DNA of 64,000 nt from a virus: positions 124,001 through 188,000 of IMG/VR virus record IMGVR_UViG_3300037245_001419. One strand, given 5' to 3'. Below are positions 50,129 through 58,027 of this stretch, in pieces (positions within the stretch are counted from its first letter, which is position 1; the number at the start of each line of letters is the position of its first letter). The position numbers and the translations under genes were made by a program. The notes below the pieces were generated by a model, which worked only from the letters and a program-made list of their open reading frames with translations, ran no database searches and had not been told where the DNA came from.

Positions 50129-50157
50129 AAGATAGTTAATTAGCTAATCACTGTCAA
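50129..50157 (-). promoter_or_regulatory. early promoter
   Basis: TTGACA, 17 bp, TATCTT; drives 49655-50098. Confidence 0.86.
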
Positions 50158-50412
50158 CTAAAAAGATATACATTTTGAAAATTTTGTTTCATCGACAATA
50201 TTCATCACTATGAAAACATTTACATCGTCAAATGAAGGGCTTAAGCGAACACAACCATTGCTAACGTCAAGTGTTCTGTTTTCAAAGTCAATAGATAACA
50301 CTATACAACGTTGTGGGTCGGGCGTTCGGTTTTTAAACTCACATTCGTAAGGTATTTGTAAGTGGCCGTACAGCCTTGTGAGATTGGCCTTGTTTATGTA
50401 TGGTTTATCCAT
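50158..50412 (-). CDS. unknown small protein
   Basis: 84 residues from ATG 50412, with GGTGG upstream; the longer frame to 50451 lies in the previous gene. NKANLTRLYGHLQIPYECEF, then beta strands (CIVLSIDFENRTLDVSNG). Confidence 0.75.
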   Translation of the reverse strand: MDKPYINKANLTRLYGHLQIPYECEFKNRTPDPQRCIVLSIDFENRTLDVSNGCVRLSPSFDDVNVFIVMNIVDETKFSKCISF

Positions 50413-50614
50413 GTTTCCACCATCCGCTATAATCCTGCTCTTCACCATCAACTAAAACTGAAGTATGCAATTCACCTTCAGTATAACCGTGTTGAATCAT
50501 TTGGTTTGCACGTTCAACAGCTTGTGTTCTAAAATGGTCTGCATGTTCTTTTAACACACAACACTCAACATCAAACCAATTATATGAAACCTTACCTTGC
50601 ATTGTACAATTCAT
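50405..50614 (-). CDS. unknown small protein
   Basis: 69 residues: YNWFDVECCVLKEHADHFRT and DGEEQDYSGWWKHG. Middle gene of a three-gene unit. Confidence 0.78.
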   Translation of the reverse strand: MNCTMQGKVSYNWFDVECCVLKEHADHFRTQAVERANQMIQHGYTEGELHTSVLVDGEEQDYSGWWKHG

Positions 50615-50617
50615 GTG

Positions 50618-50809
50618 TTAATCCTTAATTAGCTTATCTTGCATTTTTCCACAACGTGAACACGTTCTACGTTGTCTTAGTTCTTCACCTTTATAAGTCT
50701 TACCTCTCATTTCTTTTGGGGCTAAAATTCCCCCTATGAATGAATAAGACTCAATGTATTGTTTCCATTTACTCCACTGGTGAAATAATATACACACAAA
50801 ATACTCCAT
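50618..50809 (-). CDS. small phage zinc-motif protein
   Basis: 63 residues. LFHQWSKWKQY, GKTYKGEELRQRRTCSRCGKM: a pattern with one C-x2-C common in T4-type phages. Starts close behind its promoter. Confidence 0.8.
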   Translation of the reverse strand: MEYFVCILFHQWSKWKQYIESYSFIGGILAPKEMRGKTYKGEELRQRRTCSRCGKMQDKLIKD

Positions 50810-50825
50810 TGCTTAACTATTATTA

Positions 50826-50854
50826 AAGATAGTTAATTAACTATTAATAGTCAA
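50826..50854 (-). promoter_or_regulatory. early promoter
   Basis: TTGACT, 17 bp, TATCTT; overlaps the end of 50844-51155; drives 50618, 50405 and 50158. Confidence 0.8.
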
Positions 50855-51155
50855 CCTTTATATCACCAATTTCTGCAATATCACCTAATTTATAGAGTAC
50901 TCTATTTTTGTATGCATCATCTAAAGTGATTCCATCAGAGGTTTTAGAAACCTTGTTTAGAGTTATTGAAATACTAGTGATAATATCGCCATTAACAGGA
51001 CTTTTAAAGAATATAACATTCAAACTACACTTAAAACCTTTGTGTGGTGCAACCGCAACATATAGTTGACCACCTAAGATTTCCCTTTTAACGTCCTCTA
51101 AGGTCTTTTGATGAATCTCACACCCTATAGGCTCTTGAATACTAAATACTGCCAT
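50844..51155 (-). CDS. unknown protein
   Basis: 103 residues, beta-rich (LNVIFFKSPVNGDIITSISI). Last gene of the 52.0-50.8 kb unit; ATG overlaps the preceding stop. Confidence 0.8.
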   Translation of the reverse strand: MAVFSIQEPIGCEIHQKTLEDVKREILGGQLYVAVAPHKGFKCSLNVIFFKSPVNGDIITSISITLNKVSKTSDGITLDDAYKNRVLYKLGDIAEIGDIKVDY

Positions 51156-51322
51156 TATTTACCCTCTTTAATTTCAATATCATTATCACCTGTATCAAGT
51201 GCTCTTCCCAAGTTCTTACAAATGTCAATAGCTGCTTCTTTTTCAGATACACGCTGTATAAATTCGCCATTAATTTTAATTTCCCATTCGTAATTATGAG
51301 TATACTCAATAAAAAAATTCAT
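51155..51322 (-). CDS. small unknown protein
   Basis: 55 residues: NFFIEYTHNYEWEIKING, helix EKEAAIDICKNLGRAL. TAATG junctions with both neighbours argue it is translated. Confidence 0.7.
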   Translation of the reverse strand: MNFFIEYTHNYEWEIKINGEFIQRVSEKEAAIDICKNLGRALDTGDNDIEIKEGK

Positions 51323-51985
51323 TTATTCATCATCCTTAGCTTTGATAGCTTCTAAAACATCAGAAGGGGTAGCCTTTTCATCAAAGGTATAGTAATCACA
51401 TAAACTGTTATTACCGCCCCAATCAGCAACATGATCATAGTCTTCTTTTGTATCACACTCATTGTCATAAATGAATTCCAGTATACATGAAATTTGCGTT
51501 TCATCACTCTTTAAATTATCAGCAACTAAAGTCTTATACCAATCTTTAGCTTCATTAGAATACAACGGGCAAAACCCGTCACTAGACGTAAATTTTGCGG
51601 TGAGATAATCTTGAAAGTCTTCATTGTGGTCTTCAATATATTCTACAATCTTTGCATAGTTATTGTTGGTTATAATAATTTCAACATATATTTGGTCTGT
51701 AGAATAATTGTAGTATTTTGGGGATTTAACCTTTTGAAATTTCATTGAGGTTATGAAACCACCATCTACCAATTCAGTTTCAACTTCACCTGCATAGTAT
51801 TTGGCTATTGATTCTTGATATTTCTTTTGGTCAAAATTTAAGTAGTCAAAATTAATGTCAATACCAAAATGTTCACTTTCACTGGTCAAATGACATTCCC
51901 AATCACCACCCCAGGCAGTCTCATAGAATCCTGAAAATGATGGACATACACCATCTACTACTTTAGTTTCTGTTATATAAACCAT
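51323..51985 (-). CDS. unknown protein
   Basis: 220 residues; acidic alpha/beta with CPSFSGFYETAWGGDWECHL near the N-terminus, a pattern I associate only with uncharacterised phage proteins. Confidence 0.84.
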   Translation of the reverse strand: MVYITETKVVDGVCPSFSGFYETAWGGDWECHLTSESEHFGIDINFDYLNFDQKKYQESIAKYYAGEVETELVDGGFITSMKFQKVKSPKYYNYSTDQIYVEIIITNNNYAKIVEYIEDHNEDFQDYLTAKFTSSDGFCPLYSNEAKDWYKTLVADNLKSDETQISCILEFIYDNECDTKEDYDHVADWGGNNSLCDYYTFDEKATPSDVLEAIKAKDDE

Positions 51986-52013
51986 GTTAATACTCCGTTA
52001 CTTCCTTATTATA

Positions 52014-52042
52014 AAGATAGTTAATTAACTAAGCCATGTCAA
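52014..52042 (-). promoter_or_regulatory. early promoter, consensus copy
   Basis: TTGACA, 17 bp, TATCTT; drives the 51323-50844 unit. Confidence 0.87.
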
Positions 52043-52239
52043 GTGTTTTTATGGTAAGGATACAAATTTAATTCTTTTTTTATTTCATCTGTATTTAAAC
52101 CCTGCTCAATAAGAACCTCTACCTTATCTAATACATCGCAAGCCTCTTGTCTGGTATCATACGTACCAAAATATTGCACCGCTTTATCAACAGTTTTTAA
52201 TACTCTAAACTTGTATTCCCATGTTATAATATTTCTCAT
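52039..52239 (-). CDS. AP2-like DNA-binding family, member C (minimal)
   Basis: 66 residues, the domain alone: YKFRVLKTVDKAVQYFGTYD, then TRQEACDVLDKVEVLIEQGL. Aligns with the N-terminal regions of 32689 and 33526. Confidence 0.8.
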   Translation of the reverse strand: MRNIITWEYKFRVLKTVDKAVQYFGTYDTRQEACDVLDKVEVLIEQGLNTDEIKKELNLYPYHKNT

Positions 52240-52269
52240 TCTGGTTGCTCAGTTTATTCGTTATTATAT

Positions 52270-52298
52270 AATATAGTTAATTAACTAAGTCTTGTCAA
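52270..52298 (-). promoter_or_regulatory. early promoter, consensus copy
   Basis: TTGACA, 17 bp, TATATT; drives 52039-52239. Confidence 0.87.
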
Positions 52299-52613
52299 GG
52301 GTTTTTCTAGCTTAAATGTTTTTGGGTCATAATAAGTATCTAACAACTCAATGCTAAAGCGTTCACTTTCATTGCCATGAGCCTTATCCCAACTATTATT
52401 ACTAACTTGATCGTCTGTTAAAAAAACTCTATAAACTCTACCCTGCAAACTCTTTTCAGATACCCATTTTGAACCGCTATAACCTGTACCATCCCTACCA
52501 TAAGAAAACACACATAGAAAAGCCCTTCCTGTTCTATCATCTAAATTGTCTCTATCAAATTCTGCCTTTAATCTGATAGCTAAATCAATAGACTTTAGTT
52601 TGTCCTTATTCAT
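52281..52613 (-). CDS. unknown protein
   Basis: 110 residues from ATG 52613 with GGGGGTGAT upstream. AIRLKAEFDRDNLDDRTG and RVYRVFLTDDQV; soluble. The 3' end overlaps the next promoter. Confidence 0.8.
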   Translation of the reverse strand: MNKDKLKSIDLAIRLKAEFDRDNLDDRTGRAFLCVFSYGRDGTGYSGSKWVSEKSLQGRVYRVFLTDDQVSNNSWDKAHGNESERFSIELLDTYYDPKTFKLEKPLTRLS

Positions 52614-52614
52614 A

Positions 52615-53184
52615 TCACCCCCAAAAAAATTCAAATCCACACGTCTGGAAAAAGTAAACACCATTACAACTAAAGTATTTTATTTCATCACCAGTCGAAT
52701 CTCTGTACTGCTCCCATGTTTCACCGTCATCTAAAATATCAGCTTTGTACATATCGACGTTCTTTAAAAAATGATCCTCACTGCATGGGCGCTTATGTTT
52801 CATTAAGCGCTTCCACCACCGCTCCCAGTGTGAAGAGTCACGTCTTAATTTGTCGCACTGTCCAAGATACTTTAGTTTGGGTGTTGAAACAATAACATAT
52901 TCAATTGTAACATGTTCGGGTATTGTATATTGCTCGTTTGTATATCCATAATTCCGTGTTGTTTTAAACTCATGGGTAATCGTACGGTCACAATTTTTAT
53001 ACTCAATGATAGGGTACTCTATACCACAAATACAATGTGTTTGGACTTGCTTGTTTATAGTAACTTTACAAGATTTTGGGTCAATATGTATATATTCGTC
53101 ACACTTACACTTAAGTGAGTGATATACTATCAACTGTTTTTTAGCATCATGTGTGACATTTCTATGAATGTAAAATCCTGCCAT
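52615..53184 (-). CDS. cysteine-rich unknown protein
   Basis: 189 residues with CKCDEYIHI, THCICGIEY and later Cys residues, suggesting a zinc-binding domain in the first 60 residues; a Trp/Arg-rich middle (SHWERWWKRLMKHKRP) follows. Confidence 0.82.
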   Translation of the reverse strand: MAGFYIHRNVTHDAKKQLIVYHSLKCKCDEYIHIDPKSCKVTINKQVQTHCICGIEYPIIEYKNCDRTITHEFKTTRNYGYTNEQYTIPEHVTIEYVIVSTPKLKYLGQCDKLRRDSSHWERWWKRLMKHKRPCSEDHFLKNVDMYKADILDDGETWEQYRDSTGDEIKYFSCNGVYFFQTCGFEFFWG

Positions 53185-53185
53185 A

Positions 53186-53446
53186 TTATATTGCCTCCAT
53201 CATATCACACAATCCAGTTACTTCAAAAAATAAAAATTGGCTCACTTTATCAGTAGTCATATTCGTTCGCTCGACAAGGGATTTAAAATCATTTACACCA
53301 TTAATAGTTTCTTTGATTAAAGCAATTTTAACAGGGTGTATTTCATCTTTCAAACGTTTCTTTAACTTTTTTAAGGTTTTACCTATAGCATCGTTCGCTA
53401 TTGGTTCATCCTTTTGATTGATAGACATATTAATAATATATGACAT
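53186..53446 (-). CDS. small helical protein, paralogue of 55026-55229
   Basis: 86 residues. LKKLKKRLKDEIHPVKIALI, then FKSLVERTNMTTDKVSQFL and TGLCDMMEAI align with the shorter protein at 55026. Function unknown. Confidence 0.82.
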   Translation of the reverse strand: MSYIINMSINQKDEPIANDAIGKTLKKLKKRLKDEIHPVKIALIKETINGVNDFKSLVERTNMTTDKVSQFLFFEVTGLCDMMEAI

Positions 53447-53479
53447 AAGTTTATTTACTCCTTATCTTACCTATTATTA

Positions 53480-53508
53480 AAGATAGCTTATTAACTAAAG
53501 TATGTCAA
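53480..53508 (-). promoter_or_regulatory. early promoter with decamer in the spacer
   Basis: TTGACA, 17 bp beginning TACTTTAGTT, TATCTT; drives 53186, 52615 and 52281. The end of 53491-53667 overlaps it. Confidence 0.87.
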
Positions 53509-53667
53509 CCATTTTTCTTTAAACCAGAATAAAAACTTTCCTATTTGTTTTCCTATTTCCCACCATATAACACAATACACACAAAAAACCACAATACATA
53601 TTATACCAAATGGTATATAGATAACGCACATACCTAAGAATTCTAGTAAACTTAAATCGCTCAACAT
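53491..53667 (-). CDS. small membrane protein
   Basis: 58 residues with one hydrophobic stretch (MCVIYIPFGIICIVVFCVYC) and a basic aromatic tail. No strong ribosome site; it follows another membrane protein by four bases. Confidence 0.5.
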   Translation of the reverse strand: MLSDLSLLEFLGMCVIYIPFGIICIVVFCVYCVIWWEIGKQIGKFLFWFKEKWLTYFS

Positions 53668-53671
53668 ACAA

Positions 53672-53890
53672 TTACCAAAAGAAAGGTATTACAATAGGTG
53701 CTTTAGCTTGTGACCAATCAATAGTACGTCTATTACCTACAAAGATACCCATTGATATACCCCATATACCCATTACAGGCAAATGAAAATATAAGAAGTT
53801 TTCGTGCAACGGTATACCTGCTTTCCAACAAATAAACATACCTATATGCATGCCAATTACAAAAAACGTTAAACAAATCATTTTTAACAT
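53672..53890 (-). CDS. small two-helix membrane protein
   Basis: 72 residues; hydrophobic segments at about 2-20 and 33-53. Could be an inner-membrane superinfection or lysis accessory; no motif decides. Confidence 0.72.
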   Translation of the reverse strand: MLKMICLTFFVIGMHIGMFICWKAGIPLHENFLYFHLPVMGIWGISMGIFVGNRRTIDWSQAKAPIVIPFFW

Positions 53891-54174
53891 ATAACACTTC
53901 CTTTTAATACAATTAAATTTGCACTCAATGTATTTCGCTTCTCTTCAACTTGTTGTCTTGTTAGGTTATTACTATTCAAGTCATTAATTATCCATAGAGT
54001 ATTAAAATACATATCCCATACATCTGGTGATAAATTACAAGCCTTCATATTTCGCACTTCAATAGAATCGTTATAAGCTTTTACATTACTAATAGTTTTG
54101 GTTACACTATTGTACATAAATATCATGAACACCATGAACGCAACTAACAACACACCTACAATATATTCACCCAT
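53884..54174 (-). CDS. membrane-anchored helical protein
   Basis: 96 residues. N-terminal anchor GVLLVAFMVFMIFMYNSV, then a helical periplasmic or cytoplasmic domain. A spanin-like layout is imaginable, but there is no partner lipoprotein gene embedded here. Confidence 0.75.
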   Translation of the reverse strand: MGEYIVGVLLVAFMVFMIFMYNSVTKTISNVKAYNDSIEVRNMKACNLSPDVWDMYFNTLWIINDLNSNNLTRQQVEEKRNTLSANLIVLKGSVIC

Positions 54175-54374
54175 TAGTTAACCTCTTCATATACTTTAGT
54201 TAAAATCTTATCAACATACCGCTCTATGTTAGTTTCATCAACCCCTATTATGTTTAGTGATTTGACAGTGTTGTATTTGAGTATGTAGTGTCGAGTGTCT
54301 TTTTTACGTATCTTTGCAAATTTTAAATGCTCAATACGTTCTCTTACTACACATAACCCATTATATCCAACCAT
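54174..54374 (-). CDS. unknown small basic protein
   Basis: 66 residues, MVGYNGLCVVRERIEHLKFA; first gene of the small membrane-protein operon. Confidence 0.78.
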   Translation of the reverse strand: MVGYNGLCVVRERIEHLKFAKIRKKDTRHYILKYNTVKSLNIIGVDETNIERYVDKILTKVYEEVN

Positions 54375-54402
54375 GTTTAACTCCTTACCTTACCTATTAT
54401 TA

Positions 54403-54431
54403 AACATAGCTAATTAACTAAGCATTGTCAA
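54403..54431 (-). promoter_or_regulatory. early promoter
   Basis: TTGACA, 17 bp, TATGTT; drives 54174, 53884, 53672 and 53491. Confidence 0.84.
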
Positions 54432-54615
54432 CAGAAAAAGTGATAGTTTTACAAATAGTACATATTGCTCTACCATTACCGCCCATTTCTTGAGAATGAC
54501 TTTTTGGGCACGTACACATATTAAGTGCATCCTGTTCTAGTTTTCTAGATTTTGCATTAAGCTTGTGAGCTTCATTTATCATTGCAGTAACTTTTTTAAT
54601 ATCTGATTGTCTCAT
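54418..54615 (-). CDS. small zinc protein, paralogue of the 58028 C-terminus
   Basis: 65 residues. A helix (MINEAHKLNAKSRKLEQDAL) then NMCTCPKSHS and RAICTICKTI: C-x-C ... C-x2-C. The same module ends 58028-58417. Confidence 0.8.
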   Translation of the reverse strand: MRQSDIKKVTAMINEAHKLNAKSRKLEQDALNMCTCPKSHSQEMGGNGRAICTICKTITFSVDNA

Positions 54616-54625
54616 GTTTTCCTTT

Positions 54626-55024
54626 TTAAGCTAGTACATAGCCCAAGAATAAATTGTTAAGGGAGTGGTTTAATTGAACGTCTTTAGAGACTGTAGGGGA
54701 CATTAGAGGACATTCTTTGTCGTGCTCTATGTCATAGCAAGCGTGTAATAATTCATGGTACACAACATGCTTTAATATTTCTGGTTTGGCTACTGTATTT
54801 TCTGGAATCCATATTATATTGCCATTACGAACACCCATACCCAAACACTCATTAGAAGCATGAGCGATACGTACTTTAACAGTGGGTAGTATGATCTTAT
54901 AGTCTGCTAAAAATGATTTAAGATAGGTTATGTGAACCTTAACGATATTAGCCAGTTTTGTCCGTTCTTTAGATTTAGGCATTAACTTTAATGTTACACC
55001 GTCACAACTTGTTGCACTTGCCAT
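54626..55024 (-). CDS. putative HExxH zinc metalloprotease
   Basis: 132 residues from the ATG two bases after the preceding stop. VKVRIAHASNECLGMG, IIWIPENTV, then KHVVYHELLHACYDIEHDKE with H-E-L-L-H and a third histidine, and CPLMSP resembling a Met-turn. Small phage matrixin-like or SprT-like proteases show this layout. Substrate unknown. Confidence 0.78.
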   Translation of the reverse strand: MASATSCDGVTLKLMPKSKERTKLANIVKVHITYLKSFLADYKIILPTVKVRIAHASNECLGMGVRNGNIIWIPENTVAKPEILKHVVYHELLHACYDIEHDKECPLMSPTVSKDVQLNHSLNNLFLGYVLA

Positions 55025-55025
55025 A

Positions 55026-55229
55026 TTAAACAGCGTCCAGTGTATCACATAGTGTTGTTGTTTCATCCATTAAGAATGCACTGATTTTATCTGAAGAAAA
55101 TTTACATCTATCTGATAGCTGTTTAAATTCTTCTACACTTATGATAGCTTTTTTGATTAGAGCAATGCGAACATAGTCGCACTCATAGCTCAATTTTTCT
55201 CTTAATTTCTTTAACGTCCGTTCAATCAT
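55026..55229 (-). CDS. small helical protein, paralogue of 53186-53446
   Basis: 67 residues: LKKLREKLSYECDYVRIALI, FKQLSDRCKFSSDKISAFL, TTLCDTLDAV. Confidence 0.82.
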   Translation of the reverse strand: MIERTLKKLREKLSYECDYVRIALIKKAIISVEEFKQLSDRCKFSSDKISAFLMDETTTLCDTLDAV

Positions 55230-55257
55230 TTGGCACTCCTACCGTTATCTATTAATA

Positions 55258-55286
55258 AATATAGCTTATTAGCTAATCATTGTCAA
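55258..55286 (-). promoter_or_regulatory. early promoter
   Basis: TTGACA, 17 bp, TATATT, followed by the CGGTAGGAGTGCC leader; drives 55026, 54626 and 54418. Confidence 0.87.
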
Positions 55287-55289
55287 CAA

Positions 55290-55327
55290 AAAAGAGGTAC
55301 ACTAATTAATTTTAGTGTACCTCTTTT
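55290..55327 (-). terminator. terminator (AAAGAGGTACACTAA type)
   Basis: AAAAGAGGTACACTAA / TTAGTGTACCTCTTTT, 16 bp; ends 55337-55549. Confidence 0.9.
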
Positions 55328-55336
55328 CGGTCGGAG

Positions 55337-55549
55337 TTAAAAATCCTCTATTTCGCTGTCTGTGCCTTCTAAAGCTTCTTGTATAATATGATATTCGTTT
55401 TCACTCATACCTTTATCGACACCCAAGGTTTTAAACACTTCAGCCATTGATAACATTTCATCAATACAAGAATTGCGTAAAAATTCTTTTGCGTGTCCAC
55501 ACTCTTCCAAAGACTCTTTAACAGATTCTACTAGTTCAGCTCTATTCAT
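55337..55549 (-). CDS. unknown small acidic protein
   Basis: 70 residues from ATG 55549 (TTG at 55561 is an alternative). Helical, MSENEYHIIQEALEGTDSE. Confidence 0.78.
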   Translation of the reverse strand: MNRAELVESVKESLEECGHAKEFLRNSCIDEMLSMAEVFKTLGVDKGMSENEYHIIQEALEGTDSEIEDF

Positions 55550-55659
55550 TAGTTTTTCCAATTTTTAAAAAGTTTATGTGCAATGAGTTGAATTGCAAAA
55601 CCTGATACAATACCTAGTATAGTAAAGGTTACATCTACATGATACCCAAACAATTCCAT
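55549..55659 (-). CDS. tiny membrane protein
   Basis: 36 residues with one hydrophobic helix (VTFTILGIVSGFAIQLIAHK). ATG overlaps the preceding TAA and its own TAA overlaps the next ATG, which argues for translation. Confidence 0.62.
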   Translation of the reverse strand: MELFGYHVDVTFTILGIVSGFAIQLIAHKLFKNWKN

Positions 55660-56006
55660 TATTTTTTAAATTGGTAACAAATATTATTAGCTACTGTTAA
55701 ACCGCCACATTTAATAGGGTCTCTAACAAGTTTACAACAACCTTGATAAATAAGCTTGTCTAGTATCCGTTTGATACTTTTCTTCTTATTCTGTATGAGA
55801 GCACTCTCCATATAAGTAGGGACTTTAGGCTCTTTAAAGATAATACCAAATATTTGGCTGATTGAAAAGATAGTATCATTCGTAAAGATGATAGTTCTTA
55901 CTTTTCCGTACAATTCATCATTTGGTATACGATAACTCAAATTAACTTGACTATCCTTAAAGTATTGATCCTTGACATAATTAGGTTTTGTTTGTTCTTT
56001 ATGCAT
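55659..56006 (-). CDS. unknown protein, winged-helix-like
   Basis: 115 residues. VRTIIFTNDTIFSISQIFGI, KSIKRILDKLIYQGCCKLVR, then GLTVANNICYQF could form a small winged helix; weak evidence. Confidence 0.78.
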   Translation of the reverse strand: MHKEQTKPNYVKDQYFKDSQVNLSYRIPNDELYGKVRTIIFTNDTIFSISQIFGIIFKEPKVPTYMESALIQNKKKSIKRILDKLIYQGCCKLVRDPIKCGGLTVANNICYQFKK

Positions 56007-56033
56007 TGTTACTCCTTACCGTTTCTATTATTA

Positions 56034-56062
56034 AAGATAGTTAATTAGCTATCCTTTGTCAA
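56034..56062 (-). promoter_or_regulatory. early promoter
   Basis: TTGACA, 17 bp, TATCTT; drives 55659, 55549 and 55337. Confidence 0.85.
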
Positions 56063-56072
56063 CAACTAAATG

Positions 56073-56486
56073 TTAAAATCTTAAAGAGTATTTGAAAATG
56101 TCAGCTATGCTGTTAAGCTTATTTGATTTTTTGGTTAGGTCTTCAATAGTTATCAATTGATTACATAGTTCAGATAAATCGGTTGGTGAAATATCGTCGG
56201 TTTCATATAAAGTAATATTCTCTTTATACAGATCTCTCAGTTTTGCAAATGATAAAAATATTGTGGCATGTTTCGCTGTTATATGCTTTATGATTTGCTT
56301 ATCACCCTGCATAATTTGAAAGAATGGGTATATTAAATCTACACCAAAATGAGACTCTTCTATTAAAACATGGACACCGTCAAAGTATTCTCCAATGATA
56401 GCATATTTGAAAGAAGGTGTTATATCGACTACTTCATTGCAGTAAACTATTGCGTAACACTTCTTAATTTCAAATGTTTTTTTCAT
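56073..56486 (-). CDS. unknown protein
   Basis: 137 residues; beta-rich first half, helical second half (LSELCNQLITIEDLTKKSNK). Not recognised. Confidence 0.82.
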   Translation of the reverse strand: MKKTFEIKKCYAIVYCNEVVDITPSFKYAIIGEYFDGVHVLIEESHFGVDLIYPFFQIMQGDKQIIKHITAKHATIFLSFAKLRDLYKENITLYETDDISPTDLSELCNQLITIEDLTKKSNKLNSIADIFKYSLRF

Positions 56487-56518
56487 AAATTATTCCTACA
56501 GTTTAACTATTATAAAGA

Positions 56519-56547
56519 TAGATAGTTAATTAGTTATGTACTGTCAA
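56519..56547 (-). promoter_or_regulatory. early promoter, variant
   Basis: TTGACA, 17 bp, TATCTA; a second TATC box adjoins on the downstream side. Drives 56073-56486. Confidence 0.78.
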
Positions 56548-56550
56548 CAA

Positions 56551-56835
56551 CTAAAGTAATATTTTAACAATGTAAAATACAATTTTACGTTTAAAGTCAA
56601 TTGGGTATAAATGGTTGATTGTAATTAACACCATGCTTTTATAGCTCTCTTTTATGGTAATGGTCGGTGCACAAACATGATGATCTTTTACAATATCGTT
56701 TCTAATGAGTGTTATACCTGCTTGAACGTCCGATAAATAAGAGCCTTCTTTAGTTTGTGCCTTAACCAGTTTAGGTGCTTTACGGTCTCTGTGAGCTGTT
56801 TTAATTGCCTGTATAATGTTCTTAATAATATCCAT
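56551..56835 (-). CDS. unknown protein
   Basis: 94 residues, basic (KTAHRDRKAPKLVKAQTKEG). It lies just past a terminator and has no promoter of its own, so expression would need read-through. Confidence 0.75.
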   Translation of the reverse strand: MDIIKNIIQAIKTAHRDRKAPKLVKAQTKEGSYLSDVQAGITLIRNDIVKDHHVCAPTITIKESYKSMVLITINHLYPIDFKRKIVFYIVKILL

Positions 56836-56850
56836 GTTTACCTATAAAGA

Positions 56851-56896
56851 AACTGAAGTATACTATAAACGGAATAACATATAGTATACTTCAGTC
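56851..56896 (-). terminator. terminator built from an inverted decamer pair
   Basis: ACTGAAGTATACTATA / TATAGTATACTTCAGT, 16 bp stem; ends 56910-57545. Confidence 0.85.
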
Positions 56897-56909
56897 GGTC
56901 GGGTCGGAG

Positions 56910-57545
56910 TTAATATTGTGATTTGCCTGTAACAATGTTTCTTATCGTTTCATTTTGGGTTAGATCAGGTTCTGCTGTATCAATTAAACCCCACCATGAT
57001 CCAAACTTAGTCTCTAAAATTATTTCGTTGTGTTCCTTGAGTGCCTTGAGTATGTGGTCACTAACTAAATACCATCGCTTAACCGTGTAACTTTCTGAAT
57101 CTAGACCCTTTAGAGTGGTTAGTTTGTCTTCTATCGTGGATTCAATATCCTCTTTTTCATCTAAACAAGTTCTTACATTTGAAACGTCTTCAAGTAATTG
57201 TGTTAACTTGTCATCATTGGTCATAGTAGGTTCAATACAGTCCTCAATAGCTTCTAAATCGCTCTTCAGTTGATATACTTCAGTTGATACATTGTCTAAA
57301 TCCTGTACGTACTGTTCAATCAAATCTGTAACGTCATCATTGCTGAGTTGTTCACCTTCCCACATATAATACTCAGTATTGATAGCGTCATTTTCTAAAT
57401 GTGGATTACAATTAATTAAATATTCAACTAAAGTACTTTGATCTTTGTAAACCTCTTCTCTGATAAGTTCATAAATCCTGTAAACAATGTTACTCTCTTT
57501 AAATGATGCTTTAACTACTGCATTGCTTTCGTTTGTATGTGACAT
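56910..57545 (-). CDS. acidic phage protein with KFGSWWG motif
   Basis: 211 residues from ATG 57545 after GGAG; the upstream TTG is rejected. Coiled middle region (QLKSDLEAIEDCIEP) and RWYLVSDHILKALKEHNEII then TKFGSWWG, a C-terminal motif seen in uncharacterised phage proteins. Confidence 0.84.
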   Translation of the reverse strand: MSHTNESNAVVKASFKESNIVYRIYELIREEVYKDQSTLVEYLINCNPHLENDAINTEYYMWEGEQLSNDDVTDLIEQYVQDLDNVSTEVYQLKSDLEAIEDCIEPTMTNDDKLTQLLEDVSNVRTCLDEKEDIESTIEDKLTTLKGLDSESYTVKRWYLVSDHILKALKEHNEIILETKFGSWWGLIDTAEPDLTQNETIRNIVTGKSQY

Positions 57546-57573
57546 AATTTTCTCCAACTCTTAACCTGTATTA

Positions 57574-57602
57574 AATATAGCTAATTAGTTAACCCCTGTC
57601 AA
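57574..57602 (-). promoter_or_regulatory. early promoter
   Basis: TTGACA, 17 bp, TATATT; drives 56910-57545. Confidence 0.85.
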
Positions 57603-57606
57603 CAAA

Positions 57607-57644
57607 AAAAGAGATACACCAAAATTAATTAGTGTACCTCTTTT
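57607..57644 (-). terminator. terminator (same type as 55290)
   Basis: AAAAGAGATACAC / GTGTACCTCTTTT with one mismatch; ends 57654-57965. Confidence 0.85.
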
Positions 57645-57653
57645 CGGTCGGAG

Positions 57654-57965
57654 TTATAGTCTTTCGTAATTTTCAATCTCACCATTTGAGACATAAAATT
57701 TAATTCTGTCAATCTCTTTTTTAGTTTCTTCAATACCAATACCCATAACTAAATTATCAGAGTAGTTTTTGAGGATTGCTACAATATACTTTAGTTTTTT
57801 GTTTAGCTTGTCGGTATCTCTTAACAATATTTCATCTTGTTCCAGTACATTAAATTGTTTACCTTCTGAAATAGTTGTATTAATTGTTTCTTGATTTATA
57901 GCTATACTACATTGCAATTCACAAATTAAATCTATTGCTGTTCTATTCGCTTTAATGCTACTCAT
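57654..57965 (-). CDS. unknown helical protein
   Basis: 103 residues from ATG 57965 (AGGAG eight bases upstream); the GTG at 57974 abuts that site and is rejected. KLNKKLKYIVAILKNYSD carries a decamer. Not recognised. Confidence 0.8.
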   Translation of the reverse strand: MSSIKANRTAIDLICELQCSIAINQETINTTISEGKQFNVLEQDEILLRDTDKLNKKLKYIVAILKNYSDNLVMGIGIEETKKEIDRIKFYVSNGEIENYERL

Positions 57966-57995
57966 GTTTGGCACTCCTACCGTTATCTATTATTA

Positions 57996-58024
57996 AATAT
58001 AGCTTATTAACTAAAGTATGTCAA
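57996..58024 (-). promoter_or_regulatory. early promoter with decamer in the spacer
   Basis: TTGACA, 17 bp beginning TACTTTAGTT, TATATT; drives 57654-57965. Confidence 0.88.
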
Positions 58025-58027
58025 CCC

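Noticed and set aside
53884-54174. Spanin (Rz-like) assignment
   Set aside because: One N-terminal anchor fits, but no embedded outer-membrane lipoprotein gene and no endolysin or holin next to it.
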